From Bacteroidaceae bacterium (GTDB lineage: Bacteria; Bacteroidota; Bacteroidia; Bacteroidales; Bacteroidaceae): a DNA stretch of 38,591 nt. Where the stretch lies: positions 1 to 38,591 of the forward strand of contig JAFUVM010000081.1 in NCBI GenBank assembly GCA_017483665.1, written 5' to 3'. Made by a program: the position numbers and the translations under genes. This document shows positions 25,769-34,235 of this stretch, in pieces. Under the pieces are notes generated by a model. It saw only the letters and a list, made by a program, of their open reading frames with translations, searched no databases and was not told where the DNA came from. The first letter of the stretch is position 1. The number at the start of each line of letters is the position of its first letter.

Positions 25769-27989
25769 AGCGTTTGATGATATTCGCAATTTCTTTGCCA
25801 CATTGGTTTACATTATAGTATTGTTCCGCCAAGGCACGGCCCCGTCTGCCCATCGCCTCAGCCTCGTCGGGATGTTCGTCTATGAAGCGAAGCCTGTCCT
25901 TCCAGCCTTCCACGTCGTTCGGTTCGAGCCAGTAGCCGCAGCCCTCCGCCTCGATGTCCATCGGCATCTGCGGGTTGCGGGTGCAAAGGATGGGCAGACC
26001 GAGGGCAAGCGCCTCGACGACGGTGGTCAGACCGACCGTATAATTGCTCCGTTGGCAACAGATGCAGACTGAACGGCTCCGTGCCACATACTGCGCTATC
26101 TCGTGCGGAATGGGGCGGTCGCCGTAGTGCATCTCGATGTTCTCTGCGGGATGAAGGCTCTCGAAGTATGCCTGCCGCTTCTTCTCGGCAAAGAGCACGA
26201 GGGGCAGCCCCGTCTCGCGGAATGCTTGGAGCAACGTCTTGAAGTCCCGAAGTTCCTTGCCGGTAGAGATGAAAAATGACCCACCCGAACCTACCAGACC
26301 CTCTCCCAACCTTTCCCTTGCAGGGAGAGGAGTATGTTGCTTCTCAGTTGCATCTTGATTCTCCCCCTTTAAGGGAGAGTTAGAGAGGGTCTGAAGTCCA
26401 TAATACTCCAGGTCTGCTCCCCAATGCACCATGCTCATGCGGCTCGGATCTGCTTTCTTGGAGACGAGACTGTCCTGCATGAGCTTCCCGGAGAAGAAGA
26501 TCATGTGATCCATGCCGCGGTAGAAGAGGCGTGCCAGGGCTTCGCGCAACGGGTTCTTCGCCTTGACGATGGGCTGGTGGTGCCAAACGACGATGGGATG
26601 CCTGTAGAGCCGCAGGGCCCGGAGCAGAATGACGGGCTCGATGCCGAGGCTGTGTGTGGCGTAGAGGACGTCGTAATGCTGACGGCAAGTGAGCACTTTC
26701 CACGTTGCCACGAGCATGTCGCGAAGGCGTTTGTAGGTGTGCTTCTGGTGATGCCAAACCACGTCGATGCCGTAGTCCTTCAGTTGCAAGGCACCATAGA
26801 GGAAGTGCGACGGGAACTTCCCCTCCTGCCACTCCCGCACGATGCGCTCTGTGTCTTGGGTGTGATAGAAGTAAACAGCCCCACAGCCTCCCCCGTCCCC
26901 TCCAAAGGAGGGGGGAACCATAGATTGCGGACCAAAAGAGGAGTCAGGGACGGGACAAGCGGATGGTTCCCCCCTCCTTTGGAGGGGACGGGGGAGGCTC
27001 TTCCTTCCGCTCAGCCACGGCACGCGTTCCACGAAGGGAACAGCCAGGAAGCAGAGCACGAAAGCTGCGGTTGTGATGATGACAAGGTCGGGGATGCTCC
27101 CCCGAAAGGGATGCCCGAGCAGGATGCTGGCGTAGGCGTAGCTGAGGATTATCGGGTAGTGCATCACGAAGAAGACCATGCTGTGCTCGCCGATATAGTT
27201 GATGACGGGCACCCGGGGCGTCGGCAACGAGAGCAGGATGCCCGAGATGCCAAGCAAGGAGAGGGGCATGATGAGCAGCACATTCCAATAGGAGCCGACC
27301 CAGACGTTCGTTTTCATTTCGTACTCGCCGTGCAGATAAATGTTGGCAAAGACGAAGCCCGCGAAGAGCAGGACGCTGACGACGAGGGCAAGATGCTTCG
27401 TCATACGGTCGAGAGCATGGTGCCACACCTTCCCCATGTAAAAGAAGAATGTGCCGCAGAAGACGTTGTCGAGGAAGAACCACAAGGGGTTGCCTTGCCT
27501 GAAGAGCCAGTAGCCGACGGCCGGGAAAAGCAGGACTATCCAATGAAGATAAGGGATTCGTTCGATGAAATGCATGAGGACGTAGGTGGCAAAGAACGAC
27601 AAGAGGAACCAAAGCGGACCGTTGCCTAAGGTGAGTCCGCTTTCGAGCCAGGTGAATGTCTGTACCTTGCCGATTGCCTTCGCGATGCCTTCCGGGAAGA
27701 GACTCAGCCAGAAGAAGGCCACGACGAAGCCGATGATGCCCCACGAGAGGTATGGCACGAAGAGACGACGGACGCGGTCACGCAGGTAGGGAAGCGTCTC
27801 GCCCGTGATGCCCTTGTTGAAGTAGCCCGCTTTGAAGAAGAAGAAACTCATGAAGAAGAACGTCCAAAACATCGTCTCCCTCCACCAAGGCGTCTGTCGC
27901 AACTGCGTCTGACAGACGGCATGGAGCGTCACCATCCTGAGGATGCAGAGTCCGCAGAGCAGATCAAATGCGTTGTTTCGCTGCTTCAT
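25758..27989 (-). CDS. Acyltransferase-3 / glycosyltransferase family 1-type fusion protein
   Basis: A 743-residue membrane protein with two normally separate enzymes. Residues 1-~330 form an acyltransferase-3 (OafA/NodX type) domain with about ten membrane segments (starts NAFDLLCGLCILRMVTLHAV; the usual R/H-containing first helix is recognisable). Residues ~370-743 form a cytoplasmic GT-B glycosyltransferase (VYFYHTQDTERIVREW at its start; C-terminal VGLTTVVEALALGLPILCTRNPQMP with the donor-binding Glu). The joint (residues 331-369) is encoded by a 115-bp inverted-repeat element, and residues 533-565 (TLSNSPLKGENQ to PLPARERLGEGL) by a second element of 99 bp. It probably adds a sugar and an acyl group to a surface glycan with the flippase encoded upstream. 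Whether the fusion is translated whole is untested; ATG in the element (SMVPPS) could start the GT alone. Confidence 0.82.
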   Translation of the reverse strand: MKQRNNAFDLLCGLCILRMVTLHAVCQTQLRQTPWWRETMFWTFFFMSFFFFKAGYFNKGITGETLPYLRDRVRRLFVPYLSWGIIGFVVAFFWLSLFPEGIAKAIGKVQTFTWLESGLTLGNGPLWFLLSFFATYVLMHFIERIPYLHWIVLLFPAVGYWLFRQGNPLWFFLDNVFCGTFFFYMGKVWHHALDRMTKHLALVVSVLLFAGFVFANIYLHGEYEMKTNVWVGSYWNVLLIMPLSLLGISGILLSLPTPRVPVINYIGEHSMVFFVMHYPIILSYAYASILLGHPFRGSIPDLVIITTAAFVLCFLAVPFVERVPWLSGRKSLPRPLQRRGEPSACPVPDSSFGPQSMVPPSFGGDGGGCGAVYFYHTQDTERIVREWQEGKFPSHFLYGALQLKDYGIDVVWHHQKHTYKRLRDMLVATWKVLTCRQHYDVLYATHSLGIEPVILLRALRLYRHPIVVWHHQPIVKAKNPLREALARLFYRGMDHMIFFSGKLMQDSLVSKKADPSRMSMVHWGADLEYYGLQTLSNSPLKGENQDATEKQHTPLPARERLGEGLVGSGGSFFISTGKELRDFKTLLQAFRETGLPLVLFAEKKRQAYFESLHPAENIEMHYGDRPIPHEIAQYVARSRSVCICCQRSNYTVGLTTVVEALALGLPILCTRNPQMPMDIEAEGCGYWLEPNDVEGWKDRLRFIDEHPDEAEAMGRRGRALAEQYYNVNQCGKEIANIIKRYET
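26295..26393. repeat. In-frame palindromic element pair inside the glycosyltransferase domain
   Basis: The outer arms CAGACCCTCTC (26295-26305) and GAGAGGGTCTG (26383-26393) are exact inverted copies, and each half has an inner CTCCCTTT...AAGGGAG-like dyad. The total length is 99 bp, a multiple of three, so the frame is kept. It is translated on the minus strand into a low-complexity linker (TLSNSPLKGENQ...). Confidence 0.85.
26885..26999. repeat. Inverted repeat with perfect 37-bp arms at the acyltransferase/GT junction
   Basis: The left arm 26885-26921 and right arm 26963-26999 are perfect reverse complements over 37 bases, separated by 41 bases. Each arm carries the inner palindrome CCCCTCCAAAGGAGGGG. 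The mRNA could form a 37-bp stem exactly between the two domains of the fusion protein. Confidence 0.92.
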
Positions 27990-28026
27990 CTTATTCTTAA
28001 CTCTTAATTCTTAACTCTTAACTTAA
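27990..28026. repeat. CTTAACT/CTTAATT heptamer repeat between flippase and acyltransferase genes
   Basis: Five units of the word TTAACTC/TTAATTC span the 14-base gap and the last codons of the flippase gene. On the minus strand they read as GAGTTAAGAATTAAG; they encode the final residues LRVKN and the stop of the flippase, and lie immediately before the ATG at 27989. Confidence 0.8.
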
Positions 28027-29452
28027 ATATATAATGTATCGCTTCCCGCATTATCTTTGCCCCGCTCACCCACATGATGCCGGCATAGAGGACGGCGGCA
28101 AGCAGGATGCGGCTCAGCAGGAGCAGCCACAGGTTCTCTATTCCCTCGGTCAGCCACCAGGTGATGCCAAGCACGAGGAGCGTGAAGACGAGGAACGGCA
28201 CCGTGTCCTTCAGGGCTTCCACGAAGGTGAGACCCGTCAAGCGCCAGGCAAACCATTGCCAAATGGCGAGCCAGGCGATGTTGAGAGCCACGAAATAGAC
28301 GACCATCGGCAGGAATCCGTAAGGGTAAAGCAGGATGAGACCTGCCAAGACTGCCAGACATTGGCCTATCGTGCAGGCCATGTTGACGTCGCTCCGGCCG
28401 CGGCTTATCGTGAGGTTGCTGTAGAGCGTGGTAATGGGGACGAAGGCTCCGTGCAGGCAAAGCAGGGAGAGAATCAGGCCGCTCTCCCTCCACTTCTCGC
28501 CTCCGGCAAGCAGGATGAACTCCTGAGCCACCAGTCCCAGCCCGAGCATAGCGGGGAAGGAGACAAAGCAAATGAAGCGGAGCATCTTGCGGAAGACCTG
28601 ACGATAGCGGCCGATGTCGTCCGCGACCTGTGCCAGAGTGGGTTGGCTGGTGCTTGTCACCATGCCGTTTATCGTGCTCGAAGCCATGTCGTTCCACTTC
28701 TTTGCATTCGAATAGACGCCAGCCAAGTGGTCGCCGAAGAACTTGCCGAGCAGGACGGAAAAGGCGTGGAGGTTGCAGATGCCCACGATATTCGTGAGCA
28801 TCAGCTTGCTGCTGAAGCCGAACATCCGCCAGGCGGGAGCAAGACTGAAGCGCAGCGTCGGCCTCCAGGGAGAGAAGAACCAGGCCATGACCTGCGTGAC
28901 GAGGACGAAGCAGACGGCCTGCGTCACGATTGCCCAATAGGCAAAGCCCTTCATGGCCATCGTGATACCGACGATGCCGGAGAGGAGCATGGCCGAGAGG
29001 GAGCAGATGCTGGTCTGTTTGACCATCAGATGTCCGAAGAGATAGGCCCTTTGAACCGTGCCGAGACCCGAGAGCAGGAAGCCCAGGAAAAGCACCCTGG
29101 CAAGGGGGACGAGCTCTTCCTGGCCGTAGAAATCTGCAATAAGCGGGGCGCAGAACCACAGGATGACGTAGAGCGAGCCGCTGACCAGGAGGTTGAACCA
29201 AAAGACGGAGTTGTACTCTTCGTGCGTCGGTTCGCGCCTGTTGCACAGAGCCGCGATGAAACCGCTCTCCTGGAGGGCGTTGGCAAGAGCTGCGAAGATG
29301 TTCAGCATCGCCACTTTCCCGTAGTCTTCCGGCGTGAGATAACGGAGCAAGACCAACCCGAACACAGCCCCTATGAGCTGCATCAACCCGTTGGACAACC
29401 CGCCCCAGAGCATCCCGCCTGCCGTACGTTCCTTTAGTGATTTCTGTTCCAT
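28004..29452 (-). CDS. Wzx-type oligosaccharide flippase
   Basis: A 482-residue inner-membrane protein of the MOP/polysaccharide-transport superfamily that flips lipid-linked oligosaccharides to the periplasm. The start MEQKSLKERTAGGMLWGGLSNGLMQLIG is typical (amphipathic S-L-K-x-R/K-T-x-x-G then the first helix), and about 12-14 hydrophobic segments follow, with the family pattern LTPEDYGKVAML after helix 2. It is first in a minus-strand unit followed by the acyltransferase/GT fusion after 14 bases and the cyclophilin. Its C-terminal codons come from a heptamer repeat. A consensus promoter sits right before the start codon. Confidence 0.92.
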   Translation of the reverse strand: MEQKSLKERTAGGMLWGGLSNGLMQLIGAVFGLVLLRYLTPEDYGKVAMLNIFAALANALQESGFIAALCNRREPTHEEYNSVFWFNLLVSGSLYVILWFCAPLIADFYGQEELVPLARVLFLGFLLSGLGTVQRAYLFGHLMVKQTSICSLSAMLLSGIVGITMAMKGFAYWAIVTQAVCFVLVTQVMAWFFSPWRPTLRFSLAPAWRMFGFSSKLMLTNIVGICNLHAFSVLLGKFFGDHLAGVYSNAKKWNDMASSTINGMVTSTSQPTLAQVADDIGRYRQVFRKMLRFICFVSFPAMLGLGLVAQEFILLAGGEKWRESGLILSLLCLHGAFVPITTLYSNLTISRGRSDVNMACTIGQCLAVLAGLILLYPYGFLPMVVYFVALNIAWLAIWQWFAWRLTGLTFVEALKDTVPFLVFTLLVLGITWWLTEGIENLWLLLLSRILLAAVLYAGIMWVSGAKIMREAIHYIFKLRVKN

Positions 29453-29459
29453 CGCTCTG

Positions 29460-29491
29460 CAAAGGTACGAATAAGCGAGCGAAATACCAAA
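29460..29491 (-). promoter_or_regulatory. Bacteroidetes-type promoter for the flippase operon, near-leaderless
   Basis: On the minus strand TTTG (29491-29488), a 20-base spacer and TACCTTTG (29467-29460) fit the consensus. The expected start is only a few bases before the ATG at 29452, so the transcript would have almost no leader. Confidence 0.72.
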
Positions 29492-29659
29492 TTTATTTGA
29501 GCATTTCCGAGCGGGAGTACTTTCGACGAAGTCAAAGGTACATAAGAATTAGCAGAACGAAACCCGACAAAAAGACTTCCTGCGAAGCATATTTTTGAAT
29601 TTTGAAGGACCATCCCGAGAGGAAGCGATTGTGCCGGCCGTTACTGTGTTGGCACATTC

Positions 29660-29760
29660 ACAACGTGTCGTGAGAAGCTATACGACGTGTCGCGAGAAGC
29701 AATACGACGTGTCATGATGGCAAACGCGACGTGCTGTGTTTGGCAATTCAACGTGGGGTT
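29660..29760. repeat. 22-nt period degenerate tandem array, locus D
   Basis: Units of the type ACGTGTCGCGAGAAGCAATA start at 29663, 29685, 29707, 29729 and 29750 (spacing 22, 22, 22, 21). The array lies in the 411-base divergent gap 29453-29863 between the flippase and V-ATPase genes. The remainder of the gap holds the two promoters and AT-rich sequence without a visible gene. Its words (CGTGTCGTGAG) resemble the CGTGTCGCGAGGA sub-family of locus C. Confidence 0.85.
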
Positions 29761-29805
29761 TTTATTTTTCTTCTGTCATTATTTCATCCTTTCATTTTTT
29801 ATTTG

Positions 29806-29813
29806 TACCTTTG
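29806..29813 (+). promoter_or_regulatory. Putative -7 box for V-ATPase D-I-K genes
   Basis: TACCTTTG followed by TGCCCGAAA matches the -7 element and closely resembles the tig promoter context (TACCTTTGCACCCG). No good TTTG is found 19-20 bases upstream, so the call rests on the -7 box alone. Confidence 0.5.
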
Positions 29814-29863
29814 TGCCCGAAATAACAATTGAGCTCTGAAGTAAAGAAGATTGAACATAAACA

Positions 29864-30472
29864 ATGGCAATAAAGTTTCAATACAACAAGACCTCGCTGC
29901 AACAGATAGAGAAGGCCCTGAAGATGCGGCAACGCACCCTGCCCATCATCAAGAGCAAGGAGACGGCGCTCAGGCTGGAGGTCAAGAAAAGCAAGGCGGA
30001 GGCCGACGAGCTGGAGCGCAAGCTGCAAAGTCAGATCGAAGGCTACGAGAAGATGTATGCCCTCTGGGGCGAGTTCGACGCCTCGCTCGTCAGCCTCGAC
30101 GACGTGGAGCTGGCCGTCAAGAAGATTGCCGGCGTACGCGTCCCCGTGCTCAGCAACATCAGTCTGAAGGTGAAGCCCTTCGGCCTGTTCAGCGCCCCGA
30201 AGTGGTACTTCGACGGCATCAAGCTCCTGCAAGGCCTCGCCAAGACCGCCGTGGAGCGCGAGTTCGTCTTTGCCAAACTGCATCTGCTGGAACATGCCCG
30301 CAAGAAGACGACACAGAAGGTGAACCTCTTCGAGAAGGTACAGATACCTGGCTATCAGGAGGCTGTGCGCAAGATTAAACGTTTCATGGAGGACGAGGAG
30401 AACCTCTCCAAGTCGTCGCAAAAGATACTGAAGTCGCTTCAGGAAAAGAGAAAGAAGGAGGACGTGGCATGA
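29864..30472 (+). CDS. ntpD: V-type ATP synthase subunit D
   Basis: Central-stalk (rotor shaft) subunit of the V/A-type rotary ATPase. The 202-residue protein begins MAIKFQYNKTSLQQIEKALKMRQRTLPIIKSKETAL, the conserved N-terminal coiled-coil segment, and ends with a second long helix (LSKSSQKILKSLQEKRKKE), the pair forming the antiparallel shaft. Its stop overlaps the ATG of subunit I by four bases (ATGA), implying coupling. The genes usually found just upstream (E, A, B) are absent here; instead a divergent flippase gene lies there. Confidence 0.93.
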   Translation: MAIKFQYNKTSLQQIEKALKMRQRTLPIIKSKETALRLEVKKSKAEADELERKLQSQIEGYEKMYALWGEFDASLVSLDDVELAVKKIAGVRVPVLSNISLKVKPFGLFSAPKWYFDGIKLLQGLAKTAVEREFVFAKLHLLEHARKKTTQKVNLFEKVQIPGYQEAVRKIKRFMEDEENLSKSSQKILKSLQEKRKKEDVA

Positions 30473-32430
30473 TTGAGAAAATGAAAAAACTCACCTTCCT
30501 GGTGACCGGAAAGGAATACGACGACTTCATCGCCGGGCTGCGCGAGCAGGGCGTGGTGCACGTACAGCAGCTGAAGGCAGGACAGACCAGCCCGCAGTTG
30601 CAGCAAGCCCTCGACCTGAGGCTCCGCTACCAGCAAGCCCTCAGCTACCTCGACATCTCGTTCAAAGCGTGGGAGACCCCCTCTCAGAGGTTAGAGGCAA
30701 GAGGTAAGAGGTCAGAGAATACTTTTGGTTCCGAAGCCAGCATCCCAAACAATCCTCTAACCTCTAACCACTCACCACTAACCACTAAATCAGGCGAAGA
30801 AAGCCTCCCTGCTCTTGAGTTCGTCGAGAAGCTCAAGGCCGAAGAAGTCAGCCTGCGCCATGAGATAGACGAGGCCGAGAAGAACATCGAGAAGCTGGAG
30901 CCCTGGGGCAACTTCGACTGGAAGAGCATCGAGCGCCTCCAGCAGGAGACGGGCATGCAGGTCTTCTTCTATGCCTGCAACGCAAAGTCCTTCCTGCAGG
31001 AATGGGCGGAGAAGTACTTCGCCACACCCATCGACGAATACCGCAAGCGCACATACTTCCTGGCATTCTCCGACGAGGAGCCCGACATCAAGGCCGAACG
31101 CCTGGAGCTGCCCACAGGCTCGCTCGAAGCCTACCGCAAGGAAGCAGCCGAGGTCAAGGAAGCCCTCCAGAAGAACCACGACACAATCTGCGCCGTCGCC
31201 CGCGAATGCCGCAGCACGCTCGAGAAAGGCTTGCGGCAAGCTCAGGGCGAGATACAACTGCGCCAAGTGGAGCTCTCGGACGAGAGTATTGCCGACGGAG
31301 CCGTCCGTCTCATGGTGGGCTGGACGCTGGCAGACAAAGCCGACGGGCTCAGCAAGTGGCTCGACGAACAACATATCTGTTACGAGCTGGAAGACCCGGC
31401 CTACGAGGACGACGTACCCGTCAAGATAACCAACGACGGCTACACCAGCCTCTTCGAGCCTATCCTGCGCATGTACTCGCTGCCCAACTATCGCGACATC
31501 GACCCCAGCGTCTTCTTCGCACCCTTCTTCATGCTCTTCTTCGGACTCTGCCTCGGCGACGGCGGCTACGGCCTGCTCGTCCTGCTCGGCGGCATCTACC
31601 TGGCCTTGAAGGGAAGCACCGACGACTTGAAGAGCTACGGACGCCTCGGCATCTGGCTCGGCCTTGCCACAACCGTCTGCGGTCTGCTCATGGGCACCGT
31701 CTTCGGCATCGACCTGTCGAAACAGGACTGGGCATTCCTGGCGCCCGTCAAGCCCTACTTCCTCAACAACAACGGCGTCGGCCCCATCTTCGGCTACTCG
31801 CCTATGATGGTCATCTCCGTCATTATCGGCTTGGTGCAAGTGCTCTTGGGTATGGTTCTCAAGGCATGTAAGGCGTGGAAGAACTATGGCTTCGCCTACT
31901 CCATCGGCACCTTCTCGTGGGTGGTGGCCTTGCTTTCCGCAATCGCCCTCTTCGGCTTGCCCGCCTGCGGAGTCGCCCTGCCACAAGCAATCATCTATCT
32001 GCTCTACGGCCTCATCGCGATTAGTGTCGTCGGCATCTTCCTCTACAACAACCCGTCGGCATACAAGAACCCCATCACCGGTCCGCTGCTCAACATCGGC
32101 GGAGGCGTCTGGGCAACCTACGGCATGTCAACCGGCCTGCTGGGCGACCTGCTGAGCTACATCCGCCTCTTCGCCCTCGGACTGACGGGCGGCGTGCTCG
32201 GCGGCGTGTTCAACTCGCTGGCCATCGACCTCACCTCCAGCCTGCCTTGGTTCGTCCGTTGGCTCCCGATGGTGCTCATCCTGCTTGCAGGTCACGGCAT
32301 CACCTTCGCCCTGAGCATGATAAGTGCCTTCGTACATCCCATGCGACTGACGTTCGTCGAGTTCTTCAAGAACGCCGACTTCAGCGGCGGCGGCAAGGAG
32401 TACAATCCATTCAGGACGGTGAAAGGGTGA
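30469..32430 (+). CDS. ntpI: V-type ATP synthase subunit I
   Basis: Membrane stator subunit that forms the ion half-channels next to the K ring. The 653-residue protein has a long cytoplasmic N-terminal part (about 1-330, coiled-coil-rich) and a membrane part from FFAPFFMLFFGLCLGDGGYGLLV onward with seven to eight hydrophobic segments, including LLGDLLSYIRLFALGLTGG with the conserved Arg needed for ion transfer. Residues about 69-108 are an in-frame insertion of a repeat element (QRLEARGKRSENTFG...PLTSNHSPLTTK), located in the peripheral coiled-coil domain where family members have a simple loop or helix. A related element copy directly follows the stop codon. Confidence 0.93.
   Translation: MIEKMKKLTFLVTGKEYDDFIAGLREQGVVHVQQLKAGQTSPQLQQALDLRLRYQQALSYLDISFKAWETPSQRLEARGKRSENTFGSEASIPNNPLTSNHSPLTTKSGEESLPALEFVEKLKAEEVSLRHEIDEAEKNIEKLEPWGNFDWKSIERLQQETGMQVFFYACNAKSFLQEWAEKYFATPIDEYRKRTYFLAFSDEEPDIKAERLELPTGSLEAYRKEAAEVKEALQKNHDTICAVARECRSTLEKGLRQAQGEIQLRQVELSDESIADGAVRLMVGWTLADKADGLSKWLDEQHICYELEDPAYEDDVPVKITNDGYTSLFEPILRMYSLPNYRDIDPSVFFAPFFMLFFGLCLGDGGYGLLVLLGGIYLALKGSTDDLKSYGRLGIWLGLATTVCGLLMGTVFGIDLSKQDWAFLAPVKPYFLNNNGVGPIFGYSPMMVISVIIGLVQVLLGMVLKACKAWKNYGFAYSIGTFSWVVALLSAIALFGLPACGVALPQAIIYLLYGLIAISVVGIFLYNNPSAYKNPITGPLLNIGGGVWATYGMSTGLLGDLLSYIRLFALGLTGGVLGGVFNSLAIDLTSSLPWFVRWLPMVLILLAGHGITFALSMISAFVHPMRLTFVEFFKNADFSGGGKEYNPFRTVKG
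30673..30793. repeat. In-frame heptamer-armed element inside ntpI
   Basis: A left arm rich in AGAGGTTAGAGG / GAGGTAA words, a core AGAGAATACTTTTGGTTCCG...CCCAAACAAT, and a right arm of CCTCTAACCTCTAACC words. The core and right arm match the element at 32434-32557 with few differences (shared CCCAAACAATCCTCTAACC). It stays open in the gene's frame. Confidence 0.85.
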
Positions 32431-32433
32431 AAG

Positions 32434-32557
32434 AGAGGTTAGTGGCTAGTGGTTAGAGGTTAGGGGTTAGAGAACACCTTTGGCCCCTCAGCTTCCCAAA
32501 CAATCCTCTAACCTCTAACCTCTAACCCCTAACCTCTATAAAACCCCTAACCTCTAA
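32434..32557. repeat. Second copy of the heptamer-armed element, directly after ntpI
   Basis: Same arms and core as the copy inside ntpI (GGTTAGAGAACACCTTTGG, CCCAAACAATCCTCTAACC). It fills the first part of the 322-base gap 32431-32752; the rest is AT-rich (ACACATTATATATAATAAGG at about 32655) with a GAATTAT repeat before ntpK. The hairpin could modulate the ratio of K to I subunits (inference). Confidence 0.85.
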
Positions 32558-32701
32558 AAATTGAAAAGAAGTTTAACCAAAATAATTATTAATCCCTCAT
32601 AAGACATAGTTCTTGATTCATGGCGAAAGCAAGCGAAGTCTAAAATAGCAAACTACACATTATATATAATAAGGTTGCAAAGCCCAACGTCGCCTTGCCT
32701 G

Positions 32702-33196
<495 letters not shown>

Positions 33197-33197
33197 A

Positions 33198-33262
33198 GAC
33201 CCCCTAACCCCCTTTAGGGGGAACAAATGGTAAATGGTAAATGATTAAATGGTAAATAACAA
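33198..33262. repeat. GC palindrome plus TAAATGG heptamer-like repeat after ntpK
   Basis: A copy of the GC-rich element (GACCCCCTAACCCCCTTTAG and GGGGAAC) is followed directly by four TAAATGG/TAAATGA words. The GC hairpin could act as a weak terminator for ntpK; the AT repeat leads into the next gene's start. Confidence 0.8.
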
Positions 33263-33263
33263 G

Positions 33264-34178
33264 ATGAAACCTACATTATTCCTCCTTGCTGCAGGTATGG
33301 GAAGCCGCTATGGCGGCCTCAAGCAGCTCGACACGCTCGGTCCTCAGGGGCAGAGCATCATGGACTATAGCATCTACGACGCCATCCAGGCCGGCTTCGG
33401 CAAGATTGTCTGGGTAATCCGTCGCGACTTCGAAGAGCAGTTCCGTACACAGATTCTCGCTAAGTACGAGGGTCACGTTCCCTGCGAGCTCTGCTTCCAG
33501 AGCCTCGATGCACTCCCCGAAGGCTTCACCGTTCCCGAAGGCCGCCAGAAACCCTGGGGCACAAACCACGCTGTCCTCATGGGTAAGGACGTCATCAAGG
33601 AGCCGTTCGCCGTGCTCAACTGCGACGACTTCTACGACCGCGATGCCTTCCGCGTCATGGCAAAGTTCCTGAGCGAACTCCCCGAAGGCAGCAAAGGCAA
33701 GTACGCCATGGTGGGCTTCCGCGTAGATAACACCCTGAGCGAAAGCGGTACCGTGAGCCGCGGCATCTGCGAGAACGACGAGCAGACACATCTGCTGACA
33801 GGCGTCGTAGAGCGTACGAAGATAGAACGTCGCGACGGCGTAGTGCAGTACCTCGACGAGAACGACCAGTGGGTCAGCATCCCCGACACCACACCCGTCA
33901 GCATGAACTTCTGGGGCTTCACACCCGACTACTTCGAGTACAGCGAGGCTTACTTCAAGACGTTCCTCTCCGACCCGAAGAATCAGGCAAACCTCAAGAG
34001 CGAGTTCTTCATTCCTCTCATGGTGGATTACCTCATCAAGAACGGCAAGGCAACGTGCGAAGTGCTCGACACAACGAGCAAGTGGTTCGGCGTCACCTAT
34101 CCCGAGGACCGTCCCGAGGTTGTCGCCAAGCTGGCTGCCCTGCACAAGGCCGGTCAGTACCCCGACAAGATGTTCTAA
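33264..34178 (+). CDS. NTP-transferase family sugar nucleotidyltransferase
   Basis: A 304-residue cytoplasmic protein starting LFLLAAGMGSRYGGLKQLDTLGPQG, the nucleotide-binding loop of sugar-1-phosphate nucleotidylyltransferases (GxGxRxGxxKQ), followed by the metal-binding region AVLNCDDFYDRDAF (D-D in place of the usual D.D) and NFWGFTPDYFEYSE. It is probably a nucleotidyltransferase activating a sugar phosphate; the substrate is not recognisable. I take the ATG at 33264; an in-frame ATG at 33249 lies inside the heptamer repeat and would add five residues (MVNNK). An element-derived hairpin terminator follows. Confidence 0.85.
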   Translation: MKPTLFLLAAGMGSRYGGLKQLDTLGPQGQSIMDYSIYDAIQAGFGKIVWVIRRDFEEQFRTQILAKYEGHVPCELCFQSLDALPEGFTVPEGRQKPWGTNHAVLMGKDVIKEPFAVLNCDDFYDRDAFRVMAKFLSELPEGSKGKYAMVGFRVDNTLSESGTVSRGICENDEQTHLLTGVVERTKIERRDGVVQYLDENDQWVSIPDTTPVSMNFWGFTPDYFEYSEAYFKTFLSDPKNQANLKSEFFIPLMVDYLIKNGKATCEVLDTTSKWFGVTYPEDRPEVVAKLAALHKAGQYPDKMF

Positions 34179-34193
34179 AAGCCTCACCCTCAA

Positions 34194-34226
34194 CCCCCTC
34201 TCCGAGGAGAGGGGGCTTTTATATTC
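34194..34226 (+). terminator. Terminator-like hairpin made from a palindromic element
   Basis: CCCCCTCTC (34194-34202) and GAGAGGGGG (34207-34215) form a nine-pair stem with a CGAG loop, followed by CTTTTATATT; outer AAAAGCC/GGCTTTT can extend it. The sequence is a variant of the GC-rich palindromic element, here apparently used as a terminator for the nucleotidyltransferase gene. Confidence 0.7.
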
Positions 34227-34235
34227 TTCCGACAC

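Noticed and set aside
26424-27629. Plus-strand 401-codon frame opposite the acyltransferase/glycosyltransferase gene
   Set aside because: Antisense shadow; the minus strand encodes recognisable membrane helices and GT-B motifs.
28034-29437. Plus-strand 467-codon frame opposite the flippase gene
   Set aside because: Charged low-complexity antisense shadow; the flippase on the minus strand has clear helices and a promoter.
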